DNA of 44,092 bases. Source: CALAMD01 sp035301345. Lineage in GTDB: Bacteria > Bacillota > Bacilli > Bacillales > Amphibacillaceae. Under the pieces are notes generated by a model. That model had not been told where the DNA came from. It saw nothing but the letters and a program-made list of their open reading frames with translations, and did not search any database. Made by a program: the position numbers and the translations under genes. Below, piece after piece: positions 8,243 to 16,176 of the stretch. The DNA lies in NCBI GenBank assembly GCA_035301345.1, contig DATGUM010000015.1, positions 1 through 44,092 on the forward strand, read 5' to 3'. How positions within the stretch are numbered: the stretch's first letter is position 1; each line of letters begins with the position of its first letter.

Positions 8243-8632
8243 ATGGCACGTATAGCAGGAATTGATATACCACGTGATAAACGAATTGTTATTTCTTTAA
8301 CATCGATTTATGGGGTTGGAAAAACAACGGCACAAAAGATTTTAAGTGAAGCTGGAGTTTCTGAGGACACTCGAGTACGTGACTTAACAGAAGGTGAATT
8401 AGGAAAAATTCGTCAAGCTGTTAACGAATATACAATCGAAGGTGATCTTCGTCGTGAAACATCACTTAATATCAAGCGTTTAACTGAAATTGGTTCATAC
8501 CGTGGTGTAAGACACCGTAGAGGTTTACCAGTTCGCGGACAGAAAACGAAAAACAACTCGCGTACTCGTAAAGGACCACGTCAAACAATCGCAAGAAAGA
8601 AAGACAAAGCAATAAGGGAGGTAAGTAAATAA
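8243..8632 (+). CDS. rpsM: 30S ribosomal protein S13, with C-terminal extension
   Basis: S13 contacts the P-site tRNA and intersubunit bridges. The protein begins MARIAGIDIPRDKR and includes SYRGVRHRRGLPVRGQ-TKNNSRTRKGPRQT. It is 129 aa, whereas B. subtilis S13 is 121 aa and stops at a KKK tail. Here nine or so extra residues (DKAIREVSK) are encoded by the bases that also form the rpsK ribosome binding site AGGGAGG. The stop TAA overlaps the rpsK ATG (8630-8634). Confidence 0.96.
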   Translation: MARIAGIDIPRDKRIVISLTSIYGVGKTTAQKILSEAGVSEDTRVRDLTEGELGKIRQAVNEYTIEGDLRRETSLNIKRLTEIGSYRGVRHRRGLPVRGQKTKNNSRTRKGPRQTIARKKDKAIREVSK

Positions 8633-9024
8633 TGGCACGAAACACAACGAAGTCTCGTAAGCGTAAGGTGAAAAAGACAGTATCAGCAGGTATTGCACAC
8701 ATTCACTCAACATTTAACAATACAATTGTAACGATTACAGACACACAAGGAAATGCAATTTCATGGAGCAGTGCAGGAGCGTTAGGTTTTAAAGGTTCAA
8801 GAAAATCTACACCTTTTGCTGCACAAATGGCATCGGAAGCAGCAGCTAAAACTGCTATTGAAAATGGCATGAAAACAATCGAAGTTACTGTAAAAGGACC
8901 AGGTGCTGGTCGTGAAGCAGCAATCCGTTCATTACAAGCAGTAGGATTAGAAATTACTGCAATCCAGGACTCTACACCTGTCCCACATAACGGATGCCGC
9001 CCACCAAAACGTCGCCGTGTATAA
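8632..9024 (+). CDS. rpsK: 30S ribosomal protein S11
   Basis: The 130-aa protein has a basic N-terminus, then GIAHIHSTFNNTIVTITD and GPGAGREAAIRSLQAVGLE, with the DSTPVPHNGCRPPKRRRV end that defines S11, a platform protein at the mRNA exit and E site. Start overlaps the rpsM stop by one base, and translation is probably coupled. Confidence 0.97.
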   Translation: MARNTTKSRKRKVKKTVSAGIAHIHSTFNNTIVTITDTQGNAISWSSAGALGFKGSRKSTPFAAQMASEAAAKTAIENGMKTIEVTVKGPGAGREAAIRSLQAVGLEITAIQDSTPVPHNGCRPPKRRRV

Positions 9025-9332
9025 TTAAGTATGCTGTATAATATAATTTGTCACGCTGTCTATAATGGAAGATGATAGCTAAGGTATCATACGGATCATA
9101 CTTTCTTTTATAAAAATTTTAGATATACCATCTAAGAGATTGCAAAAGAAATCATGATAAGAAAATCGCTATCGATTATCAATGTTCAATGCCTTAATAT
9201 ATCGAATCATTGAGACAATAATCGACAAAATTATGAATATAGTGCAAGCATGATTAGTTGCCTATTTCAGGAATTTCGGTTGGGCCTTTGTCTAACCGAG
9301 GTTTCGACGTTTTAAAGGAGGGGCTTAACGAA
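9025..9332 (+). promoter_or_regulatory. Structured untranslated spacer before rpoA
   Basis: No gene fits in this 308-base spacer. It holds several inverted repeats: ATGATA at 9072-9077 with TATCAT at 9085-9090; TTAGAT at 9119-9124 with ATCTAA at 9130-9135; a TGATAA/TTATCA pair near 9155-9182; and TCGGTT at 9276-9281 with AACCGA at 9294-9299, the last just ahead of the rpoA ribosome binding site (AAAGGAGGGG). TATAAT occurs at 9061-9066 but no good -35 stands 16-18 bases before it. None of the repeats is followed by a T-run, so these are not terminators; an mRNA structure acting on rpoA translation or RNA processing is possible. Confidence 0.5.
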
Positions 9333-10277
9333 ATGATCGAAATTGAAAAACCAACAATCGAAACACTTGAAATCAGTGAAGATGAAAGTTTTGGAAAGTT
9401 TGTTATTGAACCGTTAGAGCGCGGATATGGTACTACATTAGGAAACTCCTTACGTCGTATCCTACTTTCTTCGTTACCAGGTGCAGCTATTACATCTGTT
9501 CAAATTGACGGAGCTCAACATGAGTTCTCTACATTAGACGGTGTTGTAGAAGACGTAACGACTATCGTATTAAACTTGAAAAAACTGGCACTCAAAATTT
9601 ATTCTGATGAAACAAAAACATTAGAATTAGATGCTCAAGGATCTGGTGCAGTAACTGCAGCTGATTTAACGTTTGACAGTGATGTTGAAGTATTAAATCC
9701 AGACTTGCATATTGCAACACTGAATAGCCAAGGAAAACTTTATATGAAAATAACTGCGGAAAAAGGTCGTGGCTACAGACCAGCTGAAGAAAATAAACAT
9801 GAGAACCAACCAATTGGTGTTATTCCAATGGACTCAGTATTTTCACCAGTATCACGTGTATCATACCAAGTAGAAGATACGCGTGTTGGACAAGTTGCTA
9901 ACTTTGATAAGTTAACAATTGATGTTCATACGAACGGAAGTATCCGACCAGAAGAAGCAGTTTCTTTAGGGGCAAAAGTATTTACTGAGCACTTAAATAT
10001 TTTCGTTGAGTTAACTGAGGAAGCACAAAATGTTGAGATTATGGTAGAAAAAGAAGAAGACCAAAAAGAGAAAGTGATGGAGAAGACAATTGAAGAACTC
10101 GATTTATCAGTGAGATCTTATAACTGTCTAAAACGTGCAGGTATTAACACGGTCCAAGAACTTTCAACGAAATCAGAAGACGATATGATGAAAGTACGTA
10201 ACTTAGGTCGTAAGTCATTAGATGAAATTAAATCTAAGTTAGATGAATTAGGTTTAAGTTTAAGAAACGATGACTAA
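9333..10277 (+). CDS. rpoA: DNA-directed RNA polymerase alpha subunit
   Basis: The start at 9333 (MIEIEKPTIETLEI) gives 314 aa, the same length as B. subtilis RpoA, and has AGGAGGGG 9 bases upstream; an in-frame ATG at 9258 would add 25 unrelated residues. The N-terminal dimerisation domain has GYGTTLGNSLRRILLSSLPG, the linker EKEEDQKEK, and the C-terminal domain (from about residue 245) has SVRSYNCLKRAGI and VRNLGRKSLDEI, the UP-element and activator contact region. Confidence 0.97.
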   Translation: MIEIEKPTIETLEISEDESFGKFVIEPLERGYGTTLGNSLRRILLSSLPGAAITSVQIDGAQHEFSTLDGVVEDVTTIVLNLKKLALKIYSDETKTLELDAQGSGAVTAADLTFDSDVEVLNPDLHIATLNSQGKLYMKITAEKGRGYRPAEENKHENQPIGVIPMDSVFSPVSRVSYQVEDTRVGQVANFDKLTIDVHTNGSIRPEEAVSLGAKVFTEHLNIFVELTEEAQNVEIMVEKEEDQKEKVMEKTIEELDLSVRSYNCLKRAGINTVQELSTKSEDDMMKVRNLGRKSLDEIKSKLDELGLSLRNDD

Positions 10278-10428
10278 TAGATCGTAGGGACCTTAGAGTT
10301 ACTACAGGTTAAAATTACACATGGAAAAGAACGATTCGTGTAATTAAACTTGACGTGGCCCTAAGCGAATGTTTAATCACGGATTAAACACGTAGTTTCG
10401 GAAAGCAACGTAAAGGGAGGGAAATTTC
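10278..10428 (+). promoter_or_regulatory. Hairpin-rich spacer between rpoA and rplQ
   Basis: This 151-base spacer is unusually structured. It contains AATTACAC (10313-10320) with GTGTAATT (10338-10345), and a perfect nine-base-pair hairpin TGTTTAATC/GATTAAACA (10370-10390, loop ACG). TAGGG at 10285-10289 can pair with CCCTA at 10359-10363, closing the first hairpin in a longer arm. A weaker stem CGTAGTTT/AAAGCAACG follows at 10391-10410, directly before the rplQ ribosome binding site. There is no T-run, so it does not look like a terminator. Function is unknown. Confidence 0.5.
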
Positions 10429-10782
10429 ATGGCTAGAAAATTCAATCGTGCGACAGAAACACGTATGGCATTACTTAGAAATCTGGCAACAGATGTACTC
10501 GTTCATGAGCGCATTGAAACGACTGAAGATAAAGCGAAAGAATTAAAATCTGAAGTGGAAAAAATGATTACACTCGGAAAGAAAGGCGATTTGCAAGCTC
10601 GTCGTCAAGCAGCAGCATATTTATACAATAAAGAAACTGAAGATGACAACAATGTTATTCAGAAGCTTTTTGATGATATTGCTGTACGCTATGAAGACCG
10701 TCAAGGTGGATATACGCGCGTTCTTAAGCTCGGACCACGTCGTGGAGATGGAGCGAAAATGGCGATCATTGAACTAGTTTAA
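10429..10782 (+). CDS. rplQ: 50S ribosomal protein L17
   Basis: The 117-aa product begins with the L17 pattern ARKFNRATETRMALLRNLATDV and ends GGYTRVLKLGPRRGDGAKMAIIEL. L17 sits around the exit tunnel opening. AAAGGGAGGG precedes the ATG. It is the last gene of the ribosomal cluster, and a terminator follows. Confidence 0.97.
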   Translation: MARKFNRATETRMALLRNLATDVLVHERIETTEDKAKELKSEVEKMITLGKKGDLQARRQAAAYLYNKETEDDNNVIQKLFDDIAVRYEDRQGGYTRVLKLGPRRGDGAKMAIIELV

Positions 10783-10809
10783 TGGGATCCTAACTGAGAA
10801 AGGGATCAG

Positions 10810-10857
10810 GGGCGGGACAGAATCTCTTTTACGAGGTGAATCCAAGCCCTTTTTTTG
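10810..10857 (+). terminator. Terminator of the alpha operon, bulged stem
   Basis: GGGC at 10810-10813 pairs with GCCC at 10846-10849, continued inward by GGG/TCC, and an inner stem ATCTC/GAGGT closes a TTTTAC loop; seven T follow. Two GGGATC direct repeats stand just upstream (from 10783). It ends the transcript coming from rplQ. The bulged form recalls RNA elements found downstream of L17 genes in some Firmicutes, but I cannot confirm membership. Confidence 0.7.
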
Positions 10858-10882
10858 TTGAGGGAAAAATCAGACGTATAAT
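10855..10882 (+). promoter_or_regulatory. Sigma-A promoter for the ecfA1 operon
   Basis: TTGTTG at 10855-10860 and TATAAT at 10877-10882 are 16 bases apart. The -35 box overlaps the T-run of the alpha-operon terminator, so the transporter genes appear to have their own start. Transcription would begin near 10889, just before the ecfA1 ribosome binding site. Confidence 0.65.
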
Positions 10883-10914
10883 AATATATGCAAATCGTAG
10901 AGGGGGACTTTTGT

Positions 10915-11757
10915 TTGAACAAGAAAAAATTCATTGAATTTAAAAATGTTTCTTTCGCTTATGGCGAGGACGAACCGTGGGTATTAAAAGATTGTTCTTT
11001 TCACGTCTATGAAAATGAGTGGTTAGCAATCATTGGACATAACGGTTCGGGAAAATCTACGATTGCAAAACTTATTAACGGCCTGTTATTTCCTCAAAAA
11101 GGAGAAATATTTATTAATGGCGTAGAATTAACGCCAGAGCGCGTTTGGGACATTCGTAAAGACGTAGGTATGGTTTTTCAAAACCCAGACAACCAATTTG
11201 TTGGAGCGACTGTTCAAGATGATGTCGCTTTCGGTATGGAAAACAGAGGTATGCCACGTGATTTAATGATAGAGCGTATTGACTCGTCATTACGTGCTGT
11301 CCATATGACGGATTACCGGATGACGGAGCCTTATCGCCTATCGGGTGGACAGAAGCAACGGATTGCGATTGCAGGTGTTTTAGCGGTGTCCCCGCAAGTT
11401 ATTTTATTAGATGAAGCGACGGCGATGCTCGATCCACAAGGACGAAAAGAAATCATGCAAACTGTTGCATCTGTTAGAGAACAAAATGATTTATCGTTAA
11501 TAACGATTACGCATGATTTAACTGAAGTTGTCCAAGCAGAGCGTGTGATAGTTATGAATCAAGGGGAGAAATGGTTCGAAGCAGATCCTCGAGGTGTTTT
11601 TGCTCGCAAAGAAGAATTAAAACAAATTGGACTCGACGTTCCGTTTGTAACAAATTTAACAGATGAATTAAAATTAAAAGGTCTCGATCTTACAGAGGAA
11701 CCTTTAAACCACAAGGAGTTGCTGAATGATCTATGGACATTACATTCAAGAACGTAA
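10915..11757 (+). CDS. ecfA1: ECF transporter ATPase EcfA1
   Basis: This ATPase powers energy-coupling-factor vitamin transporters with EcfA2, EcfT and an exchangeable substrate subunit. The start is a TTG at 10915 behind AGAGGGGGA (10900-10908), giving 280 aa; an ATG at 10888 lies before the ribosome binding site. Seen are the Walker A GHNGSGKS (41-48), Q-loop MVFQNPDNQ, signature RLSGGQKQR, Walker B VILLDEATAMLDP and the switch ITHDL. The 3' end overlaps ecfA2 by 25 bases. No substrate-binding S subunit is encoded in the window. Confidence 0.95.
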   Translation: MNKKKFIEFKNVSFAYGEDEPWVLKDCSFHVYENEWLAIIGHNGSGKSTIAKLINGLLFPQKGEIFINGVELTPERVWDIRKDVGMVFQNPDNQFVGATVQDDVAFGMENRGMPRDLMIERIDSSLRAVHMTDYRMTEPYRLSGGQKQRIAIAGVLAVSPQVILLDEATAMLDPQGRKEIMQTVASVREQNDLSLITITHDLTEVVQAERVIVMNQGEKWFEADPRGVFARKEELKQIGLDVPFVTNLTDELKLKGLDLTEEPLNHKELLNDLWTLHSRT

Positions 11758-12599
11758 GTTACACGTATCAACCGAAAAGCCCATTTGAACATCAAGCGTT
11801 AAATGACATATCGTTCAACATCCCATCTGGTAAATTTGTTGCAATTATCGGACATACTGGCTCTGGTAAGTCAACGTTGCTTCAACACCTAAATGGTTTA
11901 CTTATGCCGACAGAAGGCTCTGTTGAAATCGGAGCGTACACGTTAGCAAAAGAAGATAAGCCGAAAGATATGAAAGAATTGCGCAGTAAAGTAGGAGTTG
12001 TGTTCCAGTACCCTGAACATCAATTATTCGAAGAAACAATCGCTAAAGATATTGCTTTTGGTCCGGAGAACTTTAATGTCTCGGAAGAAGAAATTGATGC
12101 GAGAACGAAAGATGTTATTACGAAAGTTGGCTTAGATGAATCGTTTCTTGAACGCTCGCCTTTTGACTTGAGTGGTGGACAGATGCGCCGTGTAGCGATT
12201 GCTGGTGTGTTAGCTATTAAACCGGAAGTCCTTGTTTTAGATGAGCCGACAGCTGGTCTAGATCCCCGCGGTCAAAAAGAAATTATGGATATGTTTGCTG
12301 AGCTGCATGAAGAAGAACAATTAACGACCGTCCTTGTGACGCATAGTATGGAAGATGCGTTAACATACGCTGACTATATTATTATTTTAAATGAAGGGTC
12401 TTTATATATGGAAGGAACATCACGCGAAGTTTTTTCCAATGCTGAAGCTCTACGAAAAGTGAATTTGGATGTACCAGAAATTGTTCAATTTATTCATGCA
12501 TTTGAGCAAAAATTTTCAACGAGCATCCCATTTGAAAACCAATCATTACAAGAACTTGCGCAAATTATTAAACAGCGGATGGAAGGAGAAGAAGTGTAA
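11733..12599 (+). CDS. ecfA2: ECF transporter ATPase EcfA2
   Basis: The 288-aa partner ATPase shows Walker A GHTGSGKST (40-48), QYPEHQLFE (Q-loop), DLSGGQMRR, VLVLDEPTAGLDPRG and LVTHSMEDAL. The ATG at 11733 is the first start after an in-frame stop at 11727-11729; its AAGGAG (11713-11718) is 14 bases away, longer than usual, so translation may depend on coupling with ecfA1, whose end it overlaps. The stop abuts the ecfT start without a gap. Confidence 0.95.
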   Translation: MDITFKNVSYTYQPKSPFEHQALNDISFNIPSGKFVAIIGHTGSGKSTLLQHLNGLLMPTEGSVEIGAYTLAKEDKPKDMKELRSKVGVVFQYPEHQLFEETIAKDIAFGPENFNVSEEEIDARTKDVITKVGLDESFLERSPFDLSGGQMRRVAIAGVLAIKPEVLVLDEPTAGLDPRGQKEIMDMFAELHEEEQLTTVLVTHSMEDALTYADYIIILNEGSLYMEGTSREVFSNAEALRKVNLDVPEIVQFIHAFEQKFSTSIPFENQSLQELAQIIKQRMEGEEV

Positions 12600-13400
12600 A
12601 TGGGGAATTCATTAGTCATTGGGCAATATGTTCCCGGACAATCTCTTATCCACCGTATGGATCCGCGAACGAAAATGATTATGATAACTATTTTCGTCGT
12701 AATCGTTTTTTTCGCGAATAATTTTTATAATTACGGCTTATTAGTCGTTTTTGCTTTTCTAAGTATGTTCTTATCAGGCGTACCATTACGCTTCGTTCTC
12801 AAAGGGTTAACGCCGATATGGTTTATTATTATTTTAACCTTTACGCTACACGTTTTTATAACGAAAGATGGAACAGAATTATTTCAAGTATTTGGACTCA
12901 CTGTGTATTCTGGTGGAGTCATTCAAGGGACATTTATTTCAATTCGTTTCTTCTTATTAATTTTCGTCACGTCACTTCTCACATTGACGACGACACCGAT
13001 TGAAATTACGGATGCGATTGAATCAATGCTCCATCCACTAAAGAAAATTAAGTTTCCTGTTCATGAGTTAGCACTGATGATGTCGATTTCTTTACGATTT
13101 ATTCCGACACTTATGCAGGAAACGGATAAAATTTCTAAAGCACAAGCAGCGCGTGGAGTCGACTTTAAAACGGGACCTATTAAACACCGAGTGAAGGCGA
13201 TTGTTCCGTTACTCATACCATTATTTGTCAGTGCGTTTAAACGTGCTGAAGAATTAGCAATGGCGATGGAGGCAAGAGGTTATCGCGGCGGAGAAGGACG
13301 AACGAAATTAAGAGAGTTAACGTTTAGCCGTCTAGACGTTATAACCTTTTTATTCTTCTTTATTGTCGTCGGGGCAGTTATTTATTTAAGACAATTTTAA
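12600..13400 (+). CDS. ecfT: ECF transporter transmembrane subunit EcfT
   Basis: The 266-aa membrane protein has five or so hydrophobic segments and the two Ala-Arg-Gly coupling motifs AQAARGVDF and AMEARGYRGG in cytosolic helices that dock the two ATPases. It starts MGNSLVIGQYVPGQS with HRMDPRTKM, typical of EcfT. The ATG uses the last base after the ecfA2 stop, and a GGAAGGAG lies inside ecfA2. It completes the shared energising module. Confidence 0.95.
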   Translation: MGNSLVIGQYVPGQSLIHRMDPRTKMIMITIFVVIVFFANNFYNYGLLVVFAFLSMFLSGVPLRFVLKGLTPIWFIIILTFTLHVFITKDGTELFQVFGLTVYSGGVIQGTFISIRFFLLIFVTSLLTLTTTPIEITDAIESMLHPLKKIKFPVHELALMMSISLRFIPTLMQETDKISKAQAARGVDFKTGPIKHRVKAIVPLLIPLFVSAFKRAEELAMAMEARGYRGGEGRTKLRELTFSRLDVITFLFFFIVVGAVIYLRQF

Positions 13401-13421
13401 TTTAATTGAGGATGAATGATC

Positions 13422-14162
13422 ATGCAACGAATAAAATGTGTGATGAGTTATGACGGGACAAATTTTTCAGGCTTTCAAATACAGCCGAAACAACGCACGA
13501 TTCATGGAGAAATCGAACGTGCGTTAAAAAAAGTGCATAAAGGTCGAATGATTCGTATCCAGTCATCTGGACGTACAGATGCAGGTGTTCATGCAAAAGG
13601 ACAAGTGTTTCACTTTGATACAGACTTACCACTTGAATCGTACGAGTGGAAAAAAATATTAAATGCTCTTTTACCTGACGATACGTATGTACATACTGTT
13701 TCAGCTGTATGTGATGAATTTCATGCGCGTTATAGCGCCAAAGAGAAAGAATATCGCTATTACGTTTATAATCATCCAGAAAGATGTGTGTTCAAAAATA
13801 ATTATTCGCACTTTTATCCGTATGAACTAAACGTTGAGGCGATGCAAGTAGCTTGTCAATCATTTGAAGGAACGCATGACTTTACAACGTTCAGTTCTGC
13901 AAAATCTTCGGTAAAAGGTGATAAAATTCGCACGCTTTATGAAGTGAGCTGTACCGAGGAAGGTCCGTACATTATGTTTAAGTTACGGGGGAGTGGTTTT
14001 TTATATACGATGGCACGAACGATTGTCGGAGCATTACTAGATGTTGGGAATAACAGGCTAGCTAGTGAAACAATCGATCAATTATTTGCAGAAAAAGACC
14101 GTACACGTGTTGGAAAAGCAGCACCTTCAGAAGGATTATATTTATGGGAAGTTATCTATTAA
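13422..14162 (+). CDS. truA: tRNA pseudouridine(38-40) synthase TruA
   Basis: TruA modifies uridines 38-40 in the tRNA anticodon stem. The catalytic aspartate is in SSGRTDAGVHAKGQ. Other family motifs are MSYDGTNFSGFQ near the N-terminus and GSGFLYTMARTIVGALLDVG. The start at 13422 (MQRIKCVM, 246 aa) sits 9 bases after GAGGA; an ATG at 13416 is only 3 bases after it. It follows ecfT by 21 bases, the usual order in Bacillus. Confidence 0.94.
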   Translation: MQRIKCVMSYDGTNFSGFQIQPKQRTIHGEIERALKKVHKGRMIRIQSSGRTDAGVHAKGQVFHFDTDLPLESYEWKKILNALLPDDTYVHTVSAVCDEFHARYSAKEKEYRYYVYNHPERCVFKNNYSHFYPYELNVEAMQVACQSFEGTHDFTTFSSAKSSVKGDKIRTLYEVSCTEEGPYIMFKLRGSGFLYTMARTIVGALLDVGNNRLASETIDQLFAEKDRTRVGKAAPSEGLYLWEVIY

Positions 14163-14188
14163 ATAAATAAGTATTTAATCATAAAAGC

Positions 14189-14218
14189 TTGACATAAGAC
14201 TGCTTTCTGAGGTATTAT
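14189..14218 (+). promoter_or_regulatory. Sigma-A promoter for rplM-rpsI
   Basis: A perfect TTGACA at 14189-14194 and TATTAT at 14213-14218 are 18 bases apart. Transcription should begin near 14225, leaving a leader of about 100 bases before rplM. The promoter is 27 bases beyond truA. Confidence 0.8.
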
Positions 14219-14224
14219 AGTGTT

Positions 14225-14324
14225 TGGTATTTTATTTCTAGATCCATAATTAGCCCCGGAATCTAATTGTGTAGATATAGAAAGACTCGTGAATTTTAGA
14301 AGTAATGATGGAGGGAAATAGATA
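14225..14324 (+). promoter_or_regulatory. Probable L13 ribosomal leader (autoregulation of rplM-rpsI)
   Basis: The leader folds on paper into an outer stem TTTCTA (14235-14240) with TAGAAA (14278-14283) and an inner stem AATTAG with CTAATT around a CCCCGGAAT loop (about 14248-14267). A short leader hairpin between promoter and rplM is the known place of the L13 leader in Bacillus, where L13 represses its own operon. I assign it by place and shape, not by an alignment. Confidence 0.65.
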
Positions 14325-14762
14325 ATGAAATCAACTTTCATGGCGAATGAAAACAATATTGAGCGTAAATGGCTCGTCGTTGATGCTGAAGGTGCGAGAC
14401 TCGGACGTTTAGCAACTGAAGTAGCATCTATCTTACGTGGTAAGCATAAACCAACGTATACACCGCACGTTGACACAGGAGATTACGTCATCGTTGTAAA
14501 TGCGGACAAAATCGAATTAACAGGAAACAAGTGGAGTGACAAGAAGTATTACCGTCATTCAGGACATCCAGGTGGACTTAAGGAAAACTCAGCAGCAGAA
14601 ATGCTCGATAAGTCACCAGAAAAGATGATCGAAATTGCTGTTAAAGGAATGTTACCAAAAGGTTCATTAGGTCGAACAATGGCTAAGAAATTACACGTCT
14701 ATGCAGGCGCAGAACATGATAACGCAGCACAAAAACCAGAAGCATACGAACTTCGTGGGTAA
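14325..14762 (+). CDS. rplM: 50S ribosomal protein L13
   Basis: The 145-aa protein contains ERKWLVVDAEG, LGRLATEVASILRGKHKP, DTGDYVIVVNA and VKGMLPKGSLGR, all L13 signatures. The start at 14325 (MKSTFMANE) matches the MRTTPMAN N-terminus of B. subtilis L13 and has ATGGAGGG 9 to 10 bases ahead. L13 is an early 50S assembly protein. rpsI follows after 20 bases. Confidence 0.97.
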   Translation: MKSTFMANENNIERKWLVVDAEGARLGRLATEVASILRGKHKPTYTPHVDTGDYVIVVNADKIELTGNKWSDKKYYRHSGHPGGLKENSAAEMLDKSPEKMIEIAVKGMLPKGSLGRTMAKKLHVYAGAEHDNAAQKPEAYELRG

Positions 14763-14782
14763 TTTAAAAGGAGGCAAATAAA

Positions 14783-15175
14783 ATGACACAAGTACAATAT
14801 TACGGAACAGGTCGTCGTAAAACATCAACTGCACGTGTTCGTTTAGTTCCAGGAACTGGACGTATCGTCGTTAACAAACGTGAAGCAGAAGATTACTTCC
14901 CATATGACACGCAGTTAATTACATTAAAGCAACCTTTTGTTGCGACTGAAACAGAAGGAACATATGATGCATTAGTAAATGTTCACGGTGGAGGATTAAC
15001 TGGTCAAGCAGGAGCTATCCGTCACGGAGTAGCACGTGCTTTACTTGAAGCAGATCCAGAGTTCCGCACGCCACTTAAGCGCGCAGGATACTTAACACGT
15101 GACGCACGTATGACAGAGCGTAAGAAATACGGACTTCGCTCAGCACGTCGTGCACCACAGTTCTCGAAGCGTTAA
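14783..15175 (+). CDS. rpsI: 30S ribosomal protein S9
   Basis: The 130-aa product starts TQVQYYGTGRRKTSTARV, has NVHGGGLTGQAGAIRHGVARALL and the basic C-terminal tail ending QFSKR, whose last residues reach the P-site tRNA. AAAGGAGG precedes the ATG. It closes the rplM-rpsI operon; a terminator follows 18 bases later. Confidence 0.97.
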   Translation: MTQVQYYGTGRRKTSTARVRLVPGTGRIVVNKREAEDYFPYDTQLITLKQPFVATETEGTYDALVNVHGGGLTGQAGAIRHGVARALLEADPEFRTPLKRAGYLTRDARMTERKKYGLRSARRAPQFSKR

Positions 15176-15193
15176 TTTTATATTACGTCTATC

Positions 15194-15229
15194 AAACCCT
15201 TTCTCACTTATGTGGGAGAGGGTTTTTTT
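15194..15229 (+). terminator. Terminator after rpsI (repeated family, copy 1)
   Basis: AAACCCTTTCTCAC (15194-15207) pairs with GTGGGAGAGGGTTT, with two T.G wobbles, and is followed by seven T. Nearly the same hairpin recurs at 17061 and a related one at 17995. Confidence 0.9.
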
Positions 15230-15372
15230 ATATGAAATAATAATTGTGAGTTTTTAGAGAGCACTTTTCACTAGGATAATATAAAAAACTATTAAGTAAA
15301 AAGAATAATCGAATGTTAAACTAAAGTGAGTGAAAATCTCCGGTGTAGAAACAGGAAAATGAATGGAGTAAA

Positions 15373-16140
15373 ATGATGATGACAGATCAGCAATTAGTAG
15401 AAAATAATTTTGAAGAGAAAATAAATGTATTCACACGTGCTGTTAATGGGACGTTTAACAGCGATGAAATATTTTCCGTAGCAAACACGCGTATTCCGAC
15501 AGATACGTTTAATACGGTCTTGATAAAGACGGATAAGACGAATCATTTATCTGATATAAGGTTAGCGATTGAGCAATTAATAAAAAACAACCTTCCGTTC
15601 AGTGTTTGGGCGAGCGTAGAGCATATGAATGCAGATTGGCGAGAGATGTTGCAATCATATAGTTTACAGGAAGTAGAGCGTCTTGCGATGATGAAGCGGA
15701 AAAATACACTTTCTACTCAAAAAAAGACTTCGGGTCAACTCGAGATTACTCGTGTGAAAAATAAGGAAGAATTGTTAAAATATGTCGATGTTTTTCTAAG
15801 TTTGTTTGCCGGTACGCCAGAGCATACTGCACTTCAAAGCTATTTTAATACATTTCATTTAGATGCAAGTGTCCAAATGTATATAGGGTGTATAGATAAT
15901 AAACCTGTGGCGACTGGACTATTAATAGCGTGCGAAAATAGCTATGGTATATATGACGTCATGATAAAAGAACCTTTTCGCGGACGAGGATTAGGCAGTG
16001 ATATGTTTCAATTTCTTTTAAATCAAACAGAAGATAAAGAGAAACCAATCGTTTTACAAGCATCTGATGATGGTAAGAATATTTATCGTCGGTTTAATTT
16101 TGCTGAAGTTGGCGAAATGGTTGTGTTTGAAAAAGATTGA
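15373..16140 (+). CDS. GNAT family N-acetyltransferase
   Basis: The 255-aa protein has a C-terminal GNAT domain: the acetyl-CoA pyrophosphate loop is FRGRGLGSDMFQFLL (from about residue 202), preceded by the strand IYDVMIKEPF and followed by DDGKNIYRRFNFAEVGEMVVF. The first 125 residues resemble the N-terminal half of two-lobed GNATs and include no clear acetyl-CoA loop. The substrate cannot be told. Three ATG codons stand in tandem (15373, 15376, 15379) behind GGAG, so the exact start is uncertain by two codons. It stands alone between two genes with own signals. Confidence 0.85.
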   Translation: MMMTDQQLVENNFEEKINVFTRAVNGTFNSDEIFSVANTRIPTDTFNTVLIKTDKTNHLSDIRLAIEQLIKNNLPFSVWASVEHMNADWREMLQSYSLQEVERLAMMKRKNTLSTQKKTSGQLEITRVKNKEELLKYVDVFLSLFAGTPEHTALQSYFNTFHLDASVQMYIGCIDNKPVATGLLIACENSYGIYDVMIKEPFRGRGLGSDMFQFLLNQTEDKEKPIVLQASDDGKNIYRRFNFAEVGEMVVFEKD

Positions 16141-16151
16141 TTTAACAACAA

Positions 16152-16176
16152 TGCAACCATAAGTTGACAAGTTGCA
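16152..16176 (+). promoter_or_regulatory. Inverted repeat around a -35-like TTGACA, before XRE gene
   Basis: TGCAAC (16152-16157) and GTTGCA (16171-16176) form a perfect inverted repeat that surrounds TTGACA at 16164-16169. A -10 box at the right distance is poor (GATAGA at 16187). The arrangement is what an autoregulated operator would show, but this is only a candidate. Confidence 0.3.

Noticed and set aside
9048..9066. TTGTCA and TATAAT before rpoA as a promoter
   Set aside because: The boxes are only 7 bases apart, far from the needed 16-18.
10888..10914. ATG at 10888 as the start of ecfA1
   Set aside because: It lies at the predicted start of transcription and before the AGAGGGGGA site; the TTG at 10915 fits better.
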